A stretch of DNA of 64,000 bases from Caulobacter sp. RHG1 (GTDB lineage: Bacteria > Pseudomonadota > Alphaproteobacteria > Caulobacterales > Caulobacteraceae): positions 186,001-250,000 of the forward strand of contig NZ_SMZP01000005.1 in NCBI RefSeq assembly GCF_013181195.1, read 5' to 3'. Positions 35,873 through 44,088 of this stretch are shown in pieces. The notes below the pieces were generated by a model, which made no database searches, was not told the origin of the DNA, and worked only from the letters and a program-made list of their open reading frames with translations. The stretch's first letter is position 1. Each line of letters starts with the position of its first letter. Made by a program: the position numbers and the translations under genes.

Positions 35873-36955
35873 GTGTCGATGACGCGACGAGTGTGTGACG
35901 GAGCAGTGAAACCCCCAGTGGATGGCGTGGAAGACACAGTGGATGGTTTGGGGGATGATGACGCCCTGGACACCGGCGCCTCCCGCGAGGGCGACGGCGA
36001 GACCCTGACCGCCGATCTACCGGACAGCCTCGCCGGCCAACGGCTGGACAAGGTGCTGGCGCCGCTGTTTCCCGACCTTTCCCGCGCCCGCCTGCAGGCC
36101 CTGATCGGCGAGGGCCGCCTGTCCCTCGACGGCCAACTGATCACCGACGCCTCGCGCAAGGCCAAGACCGGGACCTACGCCCTACAGGTGCCTCCGCCAG
36201 CCCCGGCCGAGCCCGAACCCCAGGCCCTGCCGCTCTCCATCCTCTACGAGGACGAGCACCTGATCGTGGTCGACAAGGCCGCCGGCATGGCCGTTCACCC
36301 TGCTCCCGGCACGCCCGACGGCACCCTGGTCAACGCCCTGCTGCACCACTGCGGCGACAGCCTGTCGGGCGTGGGCGGCGTGGCCCGCCCCGGCATCGTC
36401 CACCGACTGGACAAGGACACTTCGGGCGTCATGGTCGCGGCCAAGAGCGATGTGGCGCACCAGGGCCTGTCCAAGCTGTTCGCCACGCACGATATCGACC
36501 GCCTGTACGTGGCCCTGGTCCGCGGCGCGCCCAGCCCTCTGTCCGGTACGATCGAAACCCAGCTCGGCCGCTCCGCCAGCGACCGCAAGAAGATGGCCGT
36601 GCTGAAGTCCGGCGGCCGGACGGCGATCACGCATTATAAGGTGGAGGCGACGTTCGGCCCCCAAGATCGCCCTGTGGCCGCGCGCGTGGCCTGCCGACTC
36701 GAGACTGGCCGCACGCATCAGATCCGCGTCCACATGGCCAGCAAGGGCTCGCCCTGCCTGGCCGACGCCGTCTACGGCGCCAGCCAGCCGGCCCAGGCGG
36801 TGCGCGAGCGGATCGCGGCGGCGGGCCTGACGCGCCAGGCGCTGCATGCGGCAGTGCTGGGCTTCGCCCACCCCGTGACCGGCGAGACGCTGCGCTTCGA
36901 GACCCCCCTGCCCGCCGACATGGCGGCGCTGGAAGCCGGCCTGGCGACGCTCTGA
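35873..36955 (+). CDS. rluD: RluA/RluD-family 23S rRNA pseudouridine synthase
   Basis: A roughly 360-residue enzyme with an N-terminal S4 RNA-binding domain (about residues 50-110; SLAGQRLDKVLAPLFPDLSRARL) and the RluA catalytic domain. The latter includes LIVVDKAAGMAVHPAPG and the catalytic HRLDKDTSGVMVAAKS (active Asp), then TGRTHQIRVHMA. The start is uncertain: GTG 35873 gives an acidic 45-residue extension (GVEDTVDGLGDDDALD), and a later start is possible. It is divergent from the TonB receptor gene, 48 bases away. Confidence 0.9.
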   Translation: MSMTRRVCDGAVKPPVDGVEDTVDGLGDDDALDTGASREGDGETLTADLPDSLAGQRLDKVLAPLFPDLSRARLQALIGEGRLSLDGQLITDASRKAKTGTYALQVPPPAPAEPEPQALPLSILYEDEHLIVVDKAAGMAVHPAPGTPDGTLVNALLHHCGDSLSGVGGVARPGIVHRLDKDTSGVMVAAKSDVAHQGLSKLFATHDIDRLYVALVRGAPSPLSGTIETQLGRSASDRKKMAVLKSGGRTAITHYKVEATFGPQDRPVAARVACRLETGRTHQIRVHMASKGSPCLADAVYGASQPAQAVRERIAAAGLTRQALHAAVLGFAHPVTGETLRFETPLPADMAALEAGLATL

Positions 36956-37055
36956 CTCCCGCCAGTCGGCCAAGCTTGCGCGGCCGCAACAAAAGCGCCC
37001 TAATTGCGCTGGCCTGACGGTCTACTATCTCCGTCTGGTCACCCTGGAGCGTATC

Positions 37056-37775
37056 ATGCGGCCCTCTCTCGCGATCCTCGCCCTCGGCGCCGCTACCGTT
37101 CTGGCCACGCCCGTTCTGGCGATGCCCCTGCTGACGATGAACGCTGACGACGAGGCCATCAGCACCGCCCAGGCAAAGTCCAGCGTCCAGGCCCTGACCG
37201 CCACCGCTCCTGCGACGCCCGTCGTCACGACACCGTCGGCGCCGATGACCACCCAGGAACAGATCGACGCCTTTCTGGGCCCTGCGCGAGCCGCCGATGC
37301 GCAACGGCGCGGCCTGCTGCCGCCCAATCATGATTTCGACGCTTACGGTCCGGGCGCCTATGCCTCGGACGACCGCGACGCCGACGGCAAGCGCAAGATC
37401 CACGGCGAGATGAGCGTGTCGGTCGGCACCGGCGGCTATCGCAGCGCCTCGGCCTCGGCCCTGATCCCGGTGGGCGAAAGCACTACGGTCGGCATCGCCG
37501 TCTCCAAGACCGACTTTGGCCGCAACGGGGCCTGGGCCTATGGCGACGGGTACGGATATGGCGGCGCCTATGGTTATGGCGGCTACCCCAGACGCATGCG
37601 CGGCGGCGAAAGCCAGTCGCTGGCCGTGTCGGTGATGAGCGGCGTCGGCCGCCGCGGCAGCGCCGTGCCCGAGGGCTGCGCGCCCGGCTTCCGTGACGGC
37701 GGCCGCTATGTCGAACCGGTGTGGGTCGGCGAGATGCGCGACGGCGCCCACCCGTGTTCGGCCGCGGATCGCTAA
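37056..37775 (+). CDS. Secreted protein of unknown function
   Basis: A 239-residue protein with a signal peptide (MRPSLAILALGAATVLATPVLA, cleavage near residue 22). A threonine/proline/alanine-rich linker (about residues 45-70) is followed by an acidic patch (ASDDRDADGKRKIHGE) and a beta-rich region with a GYGYGGAYGYGGY low-complexity tract near residues 168-180. Two late cysteines (GCAPG and HPCSA) could pair. It may be an outer-membrane-associated or cell-surface protein; no family is recognised. Confidence 0.75.
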   Translation: MRPSLAILALGAATVLATPVLAMPLLTMNADDEAISTAQAKSSVQALTATAPATPVVTTPSAPMTTQEQIDAFLGPARAADAQRRGLLPPNHDFDAYGPGAYASDDRDADGKRKIHGEMSVSVGTGGYRSASASALIPVGESTTVGIAVSKTDFGRNGAWAYGDGYGYGGAYGYGGYPRRMRGGESQSLAVSVMSGVGRRGSAVPEGCAPGFRDGGRYVEPVWVGEMRDGAHPCSAADR

Positions 37776-37885
37776 AACTCACATTGAGTTCAACCTGGAA
37801 GTTGCGCTGGATCCAAGCGCCGCTGTTCGCCGATGTTTAACGGCTTGCGCTCATGGTGCCCCGCATCGGGGACTGAGGCAGATTG

Positions 37886-38731
37886 ATGCAGCCGGAAATC
37901 ATCGCGTACCGCCATCCGTCGACCGGAACGATCACCTATCTGATTGTCGACCCCGCCACCTTCCTGTGCGCGATCGTTGACCCCGTCCTGGATTTCGATC
38001 CGGTCACCGAGGCCGTCGACACCAGCTTCATGAACCGCATCATCGCCGAGATCCGCGCCCGCGACCTCGGCCCCACCTGGATCCTCGAGACCGGCCTGCA
38101 CACCGGCCACATCTCGGCCGCCGGCCATGTGAAATACGAGACCGGCGCCTCGGTCTGCATCGGCGCAGGCGTGGTCGAGAGCCTCAAGCGCCTGGCCCCC
38201 GTGCTGGGCGAGGACGGCGTCGACCTGGACGGCTGGGACTTCGACAAGCTGGCCCAGGACGGCGAGGCTCTGCCCATGGGCGGCCTCGAGATCACCGCCA
38301 TCGCCCTTGAGGGCCGCCTGCCGGGCGCCCTGGCCTACCAGCTGGGCGACGCGGTGTTCACCGGCGACCTCGTGCTGAGCCCGGCCGAGGGCGCAGGCCG
38401 CTGCGACGTGCCCGGCGCCGACGCCGGCAAGGCCTGGGACGACGCCCGCAAGCTCTTGGGCCTGCCGCCCCAGACCAGGGTGCTGCCCGGCTCGTGCGCC
38501 GGCGAGCCCTGCGAGTCGACCATCGCCGACGAGCAGACCTCCAATATCCAGCTAAAGGCCGACATCGACCGCGACGGCTTCATCGCCCTGCGCGCCGCCG
38601 CCGACGCCTCGCTGCCAGAACCGACCCTGGCGCCGGCCGCCCTGCGCGTCGCCATCCGCGCCGGCAAGCTGCCGCCGGAAGTCGAGGCCGGCCGCCGCTT
38701 CGCCCCGGTCGACCTGCGCGCCCTCACTTAA
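37886..38731 (+). CDS. ETHE1-like metallo-beta-lactamase-fold protein lacking metal ligands
   Basis: A 281-residue protein that aligns by eye with persulfide dioxygenases/Blh-type MBL proteins (TYLIVDPATFLCAIVDPVLDFD near the N-terminus, GRCDVPGADA in the middle, and the C-terminal ALRVAIRAGKLPPEVE). The metal motif that should read THxHxDH is TGLHTGH, the TPGH-type histidine is absent around LEGRLPGAL, and the late His is replaced in RVLPGSCAGEPCE. Metal binding and catalysis are therefore doubtful. ATG 37886 is chosen. Confidence 0.8.
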   Translation: MQPEIIAYRHPSTGTITYLIVDPATFLCAIVDPVLDFDPVTEAVDTSFMNRIIAEIRARDLGPTWILETGLHTGHISAAGHVKYETGASVCIGAGVVESLKRLAPVLGEDGVDLDGWDFDKLAQDGEALPMGGLEITAIALEGRLPGALAYQLGDAVFTGDLVLSPAEGAGRCDVPGADAGKAWDDARKLLGLPPQTRVLPGSCAGEPCESTIADEQTSNIQLKADIDRDGFIALRAAADASLPEPTLAPAALRVAIRAGKLPPEVEAGRRFAPVDLRALT

Positions 38732-38809
38732 TTTCTTTTCGAAACGCACTTGCCCGTCTCAGGGCTCGCCCCTTATGGTTCGCACGCGAAACATAGGGAG
38801 TAAGCCTGC

Positions 38810-39229
38810 ATGGCCGAGGATTTCAGCGCCGCCCTCACCGCCGGCCAGGCCGGGTCCCTGCCCGATCTCCTGGGCCTGCAATGGACCCACGCCGAGCCCG
38901 GTCTGGTGCGCGGCCGCTTCGACGTCGACAAGCGCCACATGGCCCCCAACGGCTTCCTGCACGCCGCCAGCGTCATCGCTCTGGCCGACTCCGCCGCCGG
39001 CTATGGCTGCGTCATCTCCCTGCCCGAGGGCGGGACCGGCTTCACCACCATCGAGTTGAAGTCCAACTTCCTGGGCACGGCCCGCGAAGGCGGCGTGGCG
39101 GTAGAGGCCAAGCTGACCCATGGCGGCGGCAGCACCCAGGTCTGGGACGCCGTGGTGACCAACGAAACCACCGGCAAGACCATCGCGCTTTTCCGCTGCA
39201 CGCAGATGATTTTGCGCCCCAGGGCCTGA
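38810..39229 (+). CDS. PaaI family hotdog-fold thioesterase
   Basis: A 139-residue hotdog protein of the PaaI/YdiI type, which hydrolyses acyl-CoA thioesters. The core motif is visible as MAPNGFLHAASVIALADSAAGYG (usual form HxxxxHGGxxxALADxA), followed by TIELKSNFLGTAREGGVAVEA. The Gly-Gly of the HGG motif is Phe-Leu here. The start at ATG 38810 follows a GGGAGTAAGCCTGC region. It lies just upstream of tRNA-Ser. Confidence 0.9.
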   Translation: MAEDFSAALTAGQAGSLPDLLGLQWTHAEPGLVRGRFDVDKRHMAPNGFLHAASVIALADSAAGYGCVISLPEGGTGFTTIELKSNFLGTAREGGVAVEAKLTHGGGSTQVWDAVVTNETTGKTIALFRCTQMILRPRA

Positions 39230-39254
39230 CCGAAAAGAAAGCTGAAGAGAGGGC

Positions 39255-39283
39255 TTGCGTCCCGGCGGCGACGCCGCTAGTTA
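39255..39283 (+). promoter_or_regulatory. Candidate promoter for tRNA-Ser
   Basis: TTGCGTC at 39255-39261 and GCTAGTTA at 39276-39283 resemble the Caulobacter housekeeping consensus (TTGACGS, 10-14 bases, GCTANAWC) with a spacing of 14. The -35 half matches well and the -10 half partly. It lies about 50 bases upstream of the tRNA. Confidence 0.35.
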
Positions 39284-39332
39284 TCCCGCCCTCGACCTCG
39301 GGGGCCCAAAAAGCCTTCGGAAAAACACCTGT

Positions 39333-39423
<91 letters not shown>

Positions 39424-39546
39424 CACCCCATCCCAGTCAGTGCCAGACCGCCCCCGGGCGTCCCGCAAATCCCTGAACCATAAGGGATAATCGCGAAAAC
39501 GTGTTTCGACACGTCTCACGCGATCCAACACGCTCCGAGTCTCATT

Positions 39547-39566
39547 TGTGGGACGAAGTGTGGGAC
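39547..39566. promoter_or_regulatory. Integrase arm-type repeats near attL
   Basis: TGTGGGAC occurs at 39547-39554 and 39559-39566, 12 bp apart, just before the integrase start. The extended form ATTTGTGGGAC recurs at 58605-58615 inside attR. Such repeats are typical arm-binding sites of P4-type integrases and may also let the integrase control its own promoter. Confidence 0.55.
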
Positions 39567-39569
39567 AAA

Positions 39570-40847
39570 ATGGCCCGACTTTGGGAACGCCTCACGGCGC
39601 TGCAGGTCAAAAGGACGACGCGACCGGGAATGCACCCGGACGGCGGCGGTCTCTACCTGATGGTCCAGAAGGGCGGCGGTAAGTCCTGGGTCTATCGCTA
39701 CATGCTCCAGGGCCGCGCCCGTGAGATGGGGCTAGGCCCGGCCCATACGATCAGCTTGTCGGAAGCGCGCGCGATGGCGCGAGACGCCCGCCGCCTCAAG
39801 TTCGACGGCATCGACCCGATCGAGCAACGGCAACTGGCTCGCACACGCACCACGCTGGAGGCCGCCAAGGGCTTCACGTTCAAGCAGGCGTCGTCCGCGT
39901 ATATCCGCGCGAACAAGGCTGGCTGGCGCAATGAAAAGCACGCCCAGCAATGGGAGAGCACGCTGACAACCTACGCTGACCCGATCTTCGGAAGTCGCGG
40001 CGTCTCGGATATCGACACCGGAATGATCCTGGCCGTCCTGGAGCCGATCTGGTCCACCAAGCCCGAGACCGCCAGCCGCGTGCGAGGGCGCGTTGAGGCG
40101 GTGCTCGATTGGGCGACCGCCAGAGGGCTGCGCGAAGGCGAGAACCCGGCTCGCTGGAAGGGGCACCTTGAAAAGCTGCTGCCGGCGAAGTCGCGCGTCC
40201 ATAAGGTCGAGCATCACGCCGCCCTGCCCTACGCCGAGTTGAGCGCATTTATGGCTGCGCTGAAGGACCAACCAGGCGCCGGGGCGCGGGCTCTTGAGTT
40301 CACAATCCTCACAGCCGCCCGCACCGGAGAGGTCATCGGCGCCGAATGGAACGAGATTGATCTCGCCGGCCGCGTCTGGATTATCCCGGCCGACCGAATG
40401 AAGGGGCGCAAGGAACACCGCGTTCCACTCACGGCGCCCTTGATAGATATCCTTGAAGGGCGGAAGGCGGACTACGCCGCCGTGATCCGGCGCGTTCTCG
40501 AATCCAAAAGGCAGCCCATTCCAGACGATATACCACCCGTCGGCCCCCTCTTCTGGGGCACGCTGTTTGGCAAGAAGCTGAGCAACATGGCGATGCTGGC
40601 GGTGCTGAAGCGAATGAAGCGCGAAGACCTTACCGCCCATGGCTTTCGCAGCACGTTCCGCGATTGGGCGGCCGAGACCACGGAGTATCGAAGCGAGATT
40701 GTCGAGATGGCCCTCGCCCACACGATCGGGAATAAGGTCGAAGCCGCTTACCGGCGCGGCGACCTATTCGAAAAGCGTAAGCTGCTCATGGAGGACTGGG
40801 CAGTCGCCGCAGGTGTCGCGGAGCGGGCAACAACGCCTGCTGCATAG
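39570..40847 (+). CDS. Tyrosine-recombinase integrase (P4 type)
   Basis: A 425-residue integrase with the DUF4102-type arm-binding N-terminus (RPGMHPDGGGLYLMVQKGG), a core-binding domain (about 100-190) and the catalytic domain. The catalytic residues are in AARTGEVIGAEW (Arg), HGFRSTFRDWAAE (His-x-x-Arg), LAHTIGNKVEAAY (His and Tyr nucleophile). It catalyses integration into tRNA-Ser and, with an excisionase, excision. I place the start at ATG 39570 (MARLWERLTALQVKRT), because the in-frame 39501 start would cover the arm repeats. No clear ribosome binding site is seen. Confidence 0.95.
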   Translation: MARLWERLTALQVKRTTRPGMHPDGGGLYLMVQKGGGKSWVYRYMLQGRAREMGLGPAHTISLSEARAMARDARRLKFDGIDPIEQRQLARTRTTLEAAKGFTFKQASSAYIRANKAGWRNEKHAQQWESTLTTYADPIFGSRGVSDIDTGMILAVLEPIWSTKPETASRVRGRVEAVLDWATARGLREGENPARWKGHLEKLLPAKSRVHKVEHHAALPYAELSAFMAALKDQPGAGARALEFTILTAARTGEVIGAEWNEIDLAGRVWIIPADRMKGRKEHRVPLTAPLIDILEGRKADYAAVIRRVLESKRQPIPDDIPPVGPLFWGTLFGKKLSNMAMLAVLKRMKREDLTAHGFRSTFRDWAAETTEYRSEIVEMALAHTIGNKVEAAYRRGDLFEKRKLLMEDWAVAAGVAERATTPAA

Positions 40848-40940
40848 ATCGGGCTGGACCCCAACCGGCTTTCGTTCGTTTCGTTTATTGCGTTTAATTC
40901 GATTAAGGCGTACAACCCGCCCTCAACCGGGAGCATCAAA

Positions 40941-41402
40941 ATGACCATGCCTGCATTCGCCAAGGAGCTTGGCGATAGGCTTCCGTCTGCCGATGAGCGC
41001 GCCGCAGCCAACCAACTTCGCAAGATCCTGGCTGCGCAAGCGACCGGCGAAGCCGAATCCAAGCTACGTCTTCTCCAAGAAGACAAGACGACCTCTGAGG
41101 TCGTGCTCACTCCGGCGCTTTCGCGTCTTCTGATGGAGGTGCTTCGTCACGTCGGGCGTGGCGATGCGGTGACGCTCGTGCCCGTCAGCCAGATGCTGAC
41201 GACGCAACAGGCCGCTGACATCTTGAATGTGTCGCGCCCCTACCTTGTCAGCCTTTTAGACAAGGGCGAGATCGCCCATTCCCTCGTTGGACGGCATCGC
41301 CGGATCAAGGCCGAGCATCTCTTCGATTACAAGCAAGGGCGCGACGGAAAACGAGCTGCGGCGCTGTCGGAGTTGGCTGCTCTGGATGCGGAGCTTCTGT
41401 AG
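40941..41402 (+). CDS. HTH (excisionase-type) antitoxin of a PIN module
   Basis: A 153-residue protein with a C-terminal MerR/excisionase-like DNA-binding domain: MLTTQQAADILNVSRPYLVSLLDKGEI then HSLVGRHRRIKAEHLFDYK. The N-terminal half (residues 1-80) is helical and probably neutralises the toxin. It ends three bases before the PIN gene, which is the usual antitoxin-toxin order. An autoregulatory role is inferred from the family. Confidence 0.82.
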   Translation: MTMPAFAKELGDRLPSADERAAANQLRKILAAQATGEAESKLRLLQEDKTTSEVVLTPALSRLLMEVLRHVGRGDAVTLVPVSQMLTTQQAADILNVSRPYLVSLLDKGEIAHSLVGRHRRIKAEHLFDYKQGRDGKRAAALSELAALDAELL

Positions 41403-41405
41403 TCC

Positions 41406-41996
41406 GTGTTTGCCAACCGCTTCACCGCACTTGTCGACGCATGCTGTTTGGCAGGCACGCTAAAGCGGAATCTCTTACTCACTCTTGCCGAATCGGACTT
41501 CTTCCGGCTGCGCTGGTCGCAAGCCATTCTCGACGAAACGGAAAGAGCGATCGAGCGCATTCTCGTCGGTCGGGGCGTGGTGGACGCGGCGGGGCGCGCG
41601 CGCCGTGCTCGCGACGCGATGGAAACCGCATTCGAGGAAGCCGACGTCGGTGACTACCAGAGCATGCTCTGCGCTTGCGATACCCTACCGGACCCAGGCG
41701 ACGCCCACGTTCTTGCCGCCGCGCTCAAGACGCGCGCGGCGATCATCGTCACCGATAACCTGAAAGACTTTCCGGCCGACATTCTGGCGCCATTGAATCT
41801 TGAGGCGCGCTCAGCCGACGATTTTATCGCCGATACGATCGCGCTTGATCCCGGTCGTGCTGTGGCCGCAGTGCGTAAGATGCGCGAGCGCTTCAAGCGA
41901 CCGGAGAAGACCGCCGAGGTCTTGCTCCTGGACATGGAGGCCGAGGGCCCGACCGAAACCGTCGATGTACTTCGACCCCATGCCGCCTCGCTTTAA
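41406..41996 (+). CDS. PIN-domain toxin
   Basis: A 196-residue PIN-fold ribonuclease candidate. The acidic active-site residues are visible in LVDACCL (Asp near residue 11), ILDETERAIER (Glu), LPDPGDAHVLAAA (Asp) and IIVTDNLKDFP (Asp). The C-terminal extension (about 140-196) is unusual for VapC. PIN toxins cut RNA and are neutralised by the preceding antitoxin. The start is GTG 41406. The module could stabilise the element or act in phage defence. Confidence 0.82.
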   Translation: MFANRFTALVDACCLAGTLKRNLLLTLAESDFFRLRWSQAILDETERAIERILVGRGVVDAAGRARRARDAMETAFEEADVGDYQSMLCACDTLPDPGDAHVLAAALKTRAAIIVTDNLKDFPADILAPLNLEARSADDFIADTIALDPGRAVAAVRKMRERFKRPEKTAEVLLLDMEAEGPTETVDVLRPHAASL

Positions 41997-42169
41997 CGGC
42001 GTGGCCGGGCCGCGCCATTGCCCGTCAACCGGATCAGGATTTTCGCGCGCGCCGCGTGCAGGCGCCGCCCGCCTTGAGCCGCCGGATCGCCCAGCGCATG
42101 GTGTGCGCGCCTAGCGGTTCCCTCTCGGCGCGACGGCAGGCTTTGGCGACGATCCGAACGAGCGATGCG

Positions 42170-43312
42170 ATGACGCGCGAAGAACTTCATCAGAAGGTCT
42201 GGACCGAGCCGATGAGGACCCTGGCCAAGTCCATGGGCATATCCGACGTTGCATTGGCTAAACGCTGCCGCATCGCGGACATACCGGTTCCGCCGAGAGG
42301 CTGGTGGGCTCGAAAGGAAGCCGGCAAAGCGGTGAAGATCACGCCCTTGCCCAAGCCGCGAGCGACCTTCGCCAACTATTTCCCGGCCCGAGAACCCGAC
42401 AACGCGTCCGAGTCTAAAGACGGCGATCCTATGCCGCCCCGGTTTCGCGACCTAGCCGCAGTCCAGGACGAGATCCGGGCGATGGTGAAGACGATCAAGG
42501 TTCCGTCGACCCTGGAAAGCCCGCACCCGACCGTCGCGCGCCTTCTGAAGCAGGACGCCGAACGAAAGCCGACCGCTTCGCCCAGCCGCTTTCTTCCCGA
42601 CCGCAACGGACCCAAGTTCGCCACAGCGATTCAGCAGCGGCGCCTGCGCATCCTATCGGCCATCCTCACCGAGCTTGTCCGCCTAGGCTGCAAGATCGAC
42701 GGCCACACCCACGCCGGAGAGCGCTTCAACGTCCAGGTCGGCGGGTACTGGACCTACATCTTCTTCGGCGTCGAGGGCGGCGCGTGGCCCAGCTACTTCA
42801 ACAATGACGGCCGACGCTATAAGGCCCCGGACCGCCCGCAGCTGCGCTTCGACATCACCGAACATGGTGAGCGCTCCCCGCCCAAGCGCACCTGGCGGGA
42901 AGACGACGGGCCGCTCGAAAAGCAGGCGGCCGAGATCGTGCGCGGACTTCTTCTTCAAGCCGAGGAAGACACGCGGGAGCTGGCGCTCATGCACTTCAAG
43001 TGGACCCGTGAAGACAACGAGCGCAGGGCCAGGGAAGCCAAGCGTGCCGCTGAACAGGCCGAGGCCAATCGGATCGCCCGGGAAAAGGCGCAAGCGGCAG
43101 CCCGCATCGACTCCTTGCTCGGCGGCGCCGACGCGCTGGAACGCGCCGTCCGGATCAGGCGGTATGTGGCCGCAGTCCGCGCCGCCCGGCTCGACGGCGC
43201 GACTCCGGTCCCACGCGAGGCCGTCGAAGAATGGGCGCTATGGGCCCTGGCGCAGGCCGATGCCATCGACCCGGTGCTATCGGGACAATTCGCGTCGAGC
43301 CTGGACATCTAA
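42170..43312 (+). CDS. Uncharacterised HTH-N-terminal protein
   Basis: A 380-residue protein of unknown function. The N-terminal segment resembles a DNA-binding HTH found in many uncharacterised proteins: MTREELHQKVWTEPMRTLAK, GISDVALAKRCRIADIPVPP and RGWWARKEAGKAV. The middle (about 150-240) is beta-rich with YWTYIFFGVEGG. The C-terminal third is a charged coiled coil (DNERRAREAKRAAEQAEANR). ATG 42170 is chosen; the in-frame start at 42056 adds an arginine-rich tail. Relatives occur beside mobile elements, which is an impression only. Confidence 0.7.
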   Translation: MTREELHQKVWTEPMRTLAKSMGISDVALAKRCRIADIPVPPRGWWARKEAGKAVKITPLPKPRATFANYFPAREPDNASESKDGDPMPPRFRDLAAVQDEIRAMVKTIKVPSTLESPHPTVARLLKQDAERKPTASPSRFLPDRNGPKFATAIQQRRLRILSAILTELVRLGCKIDGHTHAGERFNVQVGGYWTYIFFGVEGGAWPSYFNNDGRRYKAPDRPQLRFDITEHGERSPPKRTWREDDGPLEKQAAEIVRGLLLQAEEDTRELALMHFKWTREDNERRAREAKRAAEQAEANRIAREKAQAAARIDSLLGGADALERAVRIRRYVAAVRAARLDGATPVPREAVEEWALWALAQADAIDPVLSGQFASSLDI

Positions 43313-43345
43313 CGTGCCCGAGTCGGGACGCGGCGAGAGGAGAGC

Positions 43346-43546
43346 TTAGCTGGCCTCATGTCGATATCCAGCCGGGTCAGAGATCCAACGATTGATCGAC
43401 GACTCCCGCCAACCCGCGCCGTGCGCGCTGATCGGGACCTGTTTCGGGAACGAACCTTCGCTGATCTTTCGATAGAGGGTAGATCGGCTCAGGCCCGTGC
43501 GCGCGAGCACGGTCTTGAGGCGGACTATCCGGTCGAGGTTGGCCAT
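43346..43546 (-). CDS. AlpA-family phage/plasmid regulator
   Basis: A 66-residue MerR-like HTH protein of the AlpA family. The motif RIVRLKTVLARTGLSRSTLY, then KISEGSFPKQVPI and W/RWISDP near the end, is diagnostic. AlpA proteins often activate excisionase or integrase genes of P4-type elements. ATG 43546 has GGAG nine bases upstream. An in-frame start at 43576 would add ten residues. It may be the regulator or excisionase of this element. Confidence 0.85.
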   Translation of the reverse strand: MANLDRIVRLKTVLARTGLSRSTLYRKISEGSFPKQVPISAHGAGWRESSINRWISDPAGYRHEAS

Positions 43547-43750
43547 CGTTGCAAGCTCCACAGACTGGGATCTCAAGGCATTCGATGAGCCAGAATTGGA
43601 TTGCCAGCCGCCAGCGGCAAGGCCTCGCAGGGCCAGATCGTACTATGGGAAACAAAGACAGGCTCCCGGCGTCAAAAGAGTAGGCTGGCGCGCCAGGCAG
43701 CGGCGGCAGCGTGCCTTGATGGGCTTGCCTGCGGTTGGTTGCGGCGCGAG

Positions 43751-43987
43751 CTACTTCTTCAGACGGACGCCTGGCCCGCCGATGTCGTCAGCCGACAGAA
43801 ACATTACGCCAGCGTTCTCCAACGACTGTCGAACAGCATCGACATTTGAGGCAGAGCTTCGGCCAGGTCCGACCGAACTTTCCATACGCACGATGGTCGG
43901 CAACGAGACGCCTGAGGCCGCAACCAGTTGCGGCTGGCTCCAGCCCAAAAGAGCGCGAGCGGCCTTGATCTGCTCCGCCGTAATCAT
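43751..43987 (-). CDS. Small XRE-type HTH regulator
   Basis: A 78-residue protein with a canonical HTH_3 domain (residues 4-36; IKAARALLGWSQPQLVAASGVSLPTIVRME) and a short C-terminal region SLENAGVMFLSADDI that resembles the tail of phage-type repressors. It is divergent from the operon at 44089, and an AT-rich, repeat-bearing spacer lies between them. It probably represses that operon and perhaps itself. Confidence 0.85.
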   Translation of the reverse strand: MITAEQIKAARALLGWSQPQLVAASGVSLPTIVRMESSVGPGRSSASNVDAVRQSLENAGVMFLSADDIGGPGVRLKK

Positions 43988-43992
43988 TGGGC

Positions 43993-44060
43993 GATAATTT
44001 TATTATCGTACATGATCATTTTATAATTGACCTCTCGCCGGTGACGGGTGATAATAAAAT
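43993..44060. promoter_or_regulatory. AT-rich operator-like repeats between XRE regulator and operon
   Basis: GATAATTTTATTATC at 43993-44007 is a perfect 6-bp inverted repeat around TTT. A second, degenerate copy, GATAATAAAATCGTC, starts at 44050. CATGAT occurs near both. This is the most AT-rich stretch of the element's left part and lies in the gap between divergent genes, so it is a good candidate operator for the XRE protein. Confidence 0.55.
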
Positions 44061-44088
44061 CGTCACTCATGATTATAGAGCAGAGGCC

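Noticed and set aside
41993..42190. Leftward 65-residue arginine-rich frame before the HTH protein gene
   Set aside because: No domain is visible and it overlaps the real start region of the HTH protein gene. It could be a remnant of something, but nothing supports that.
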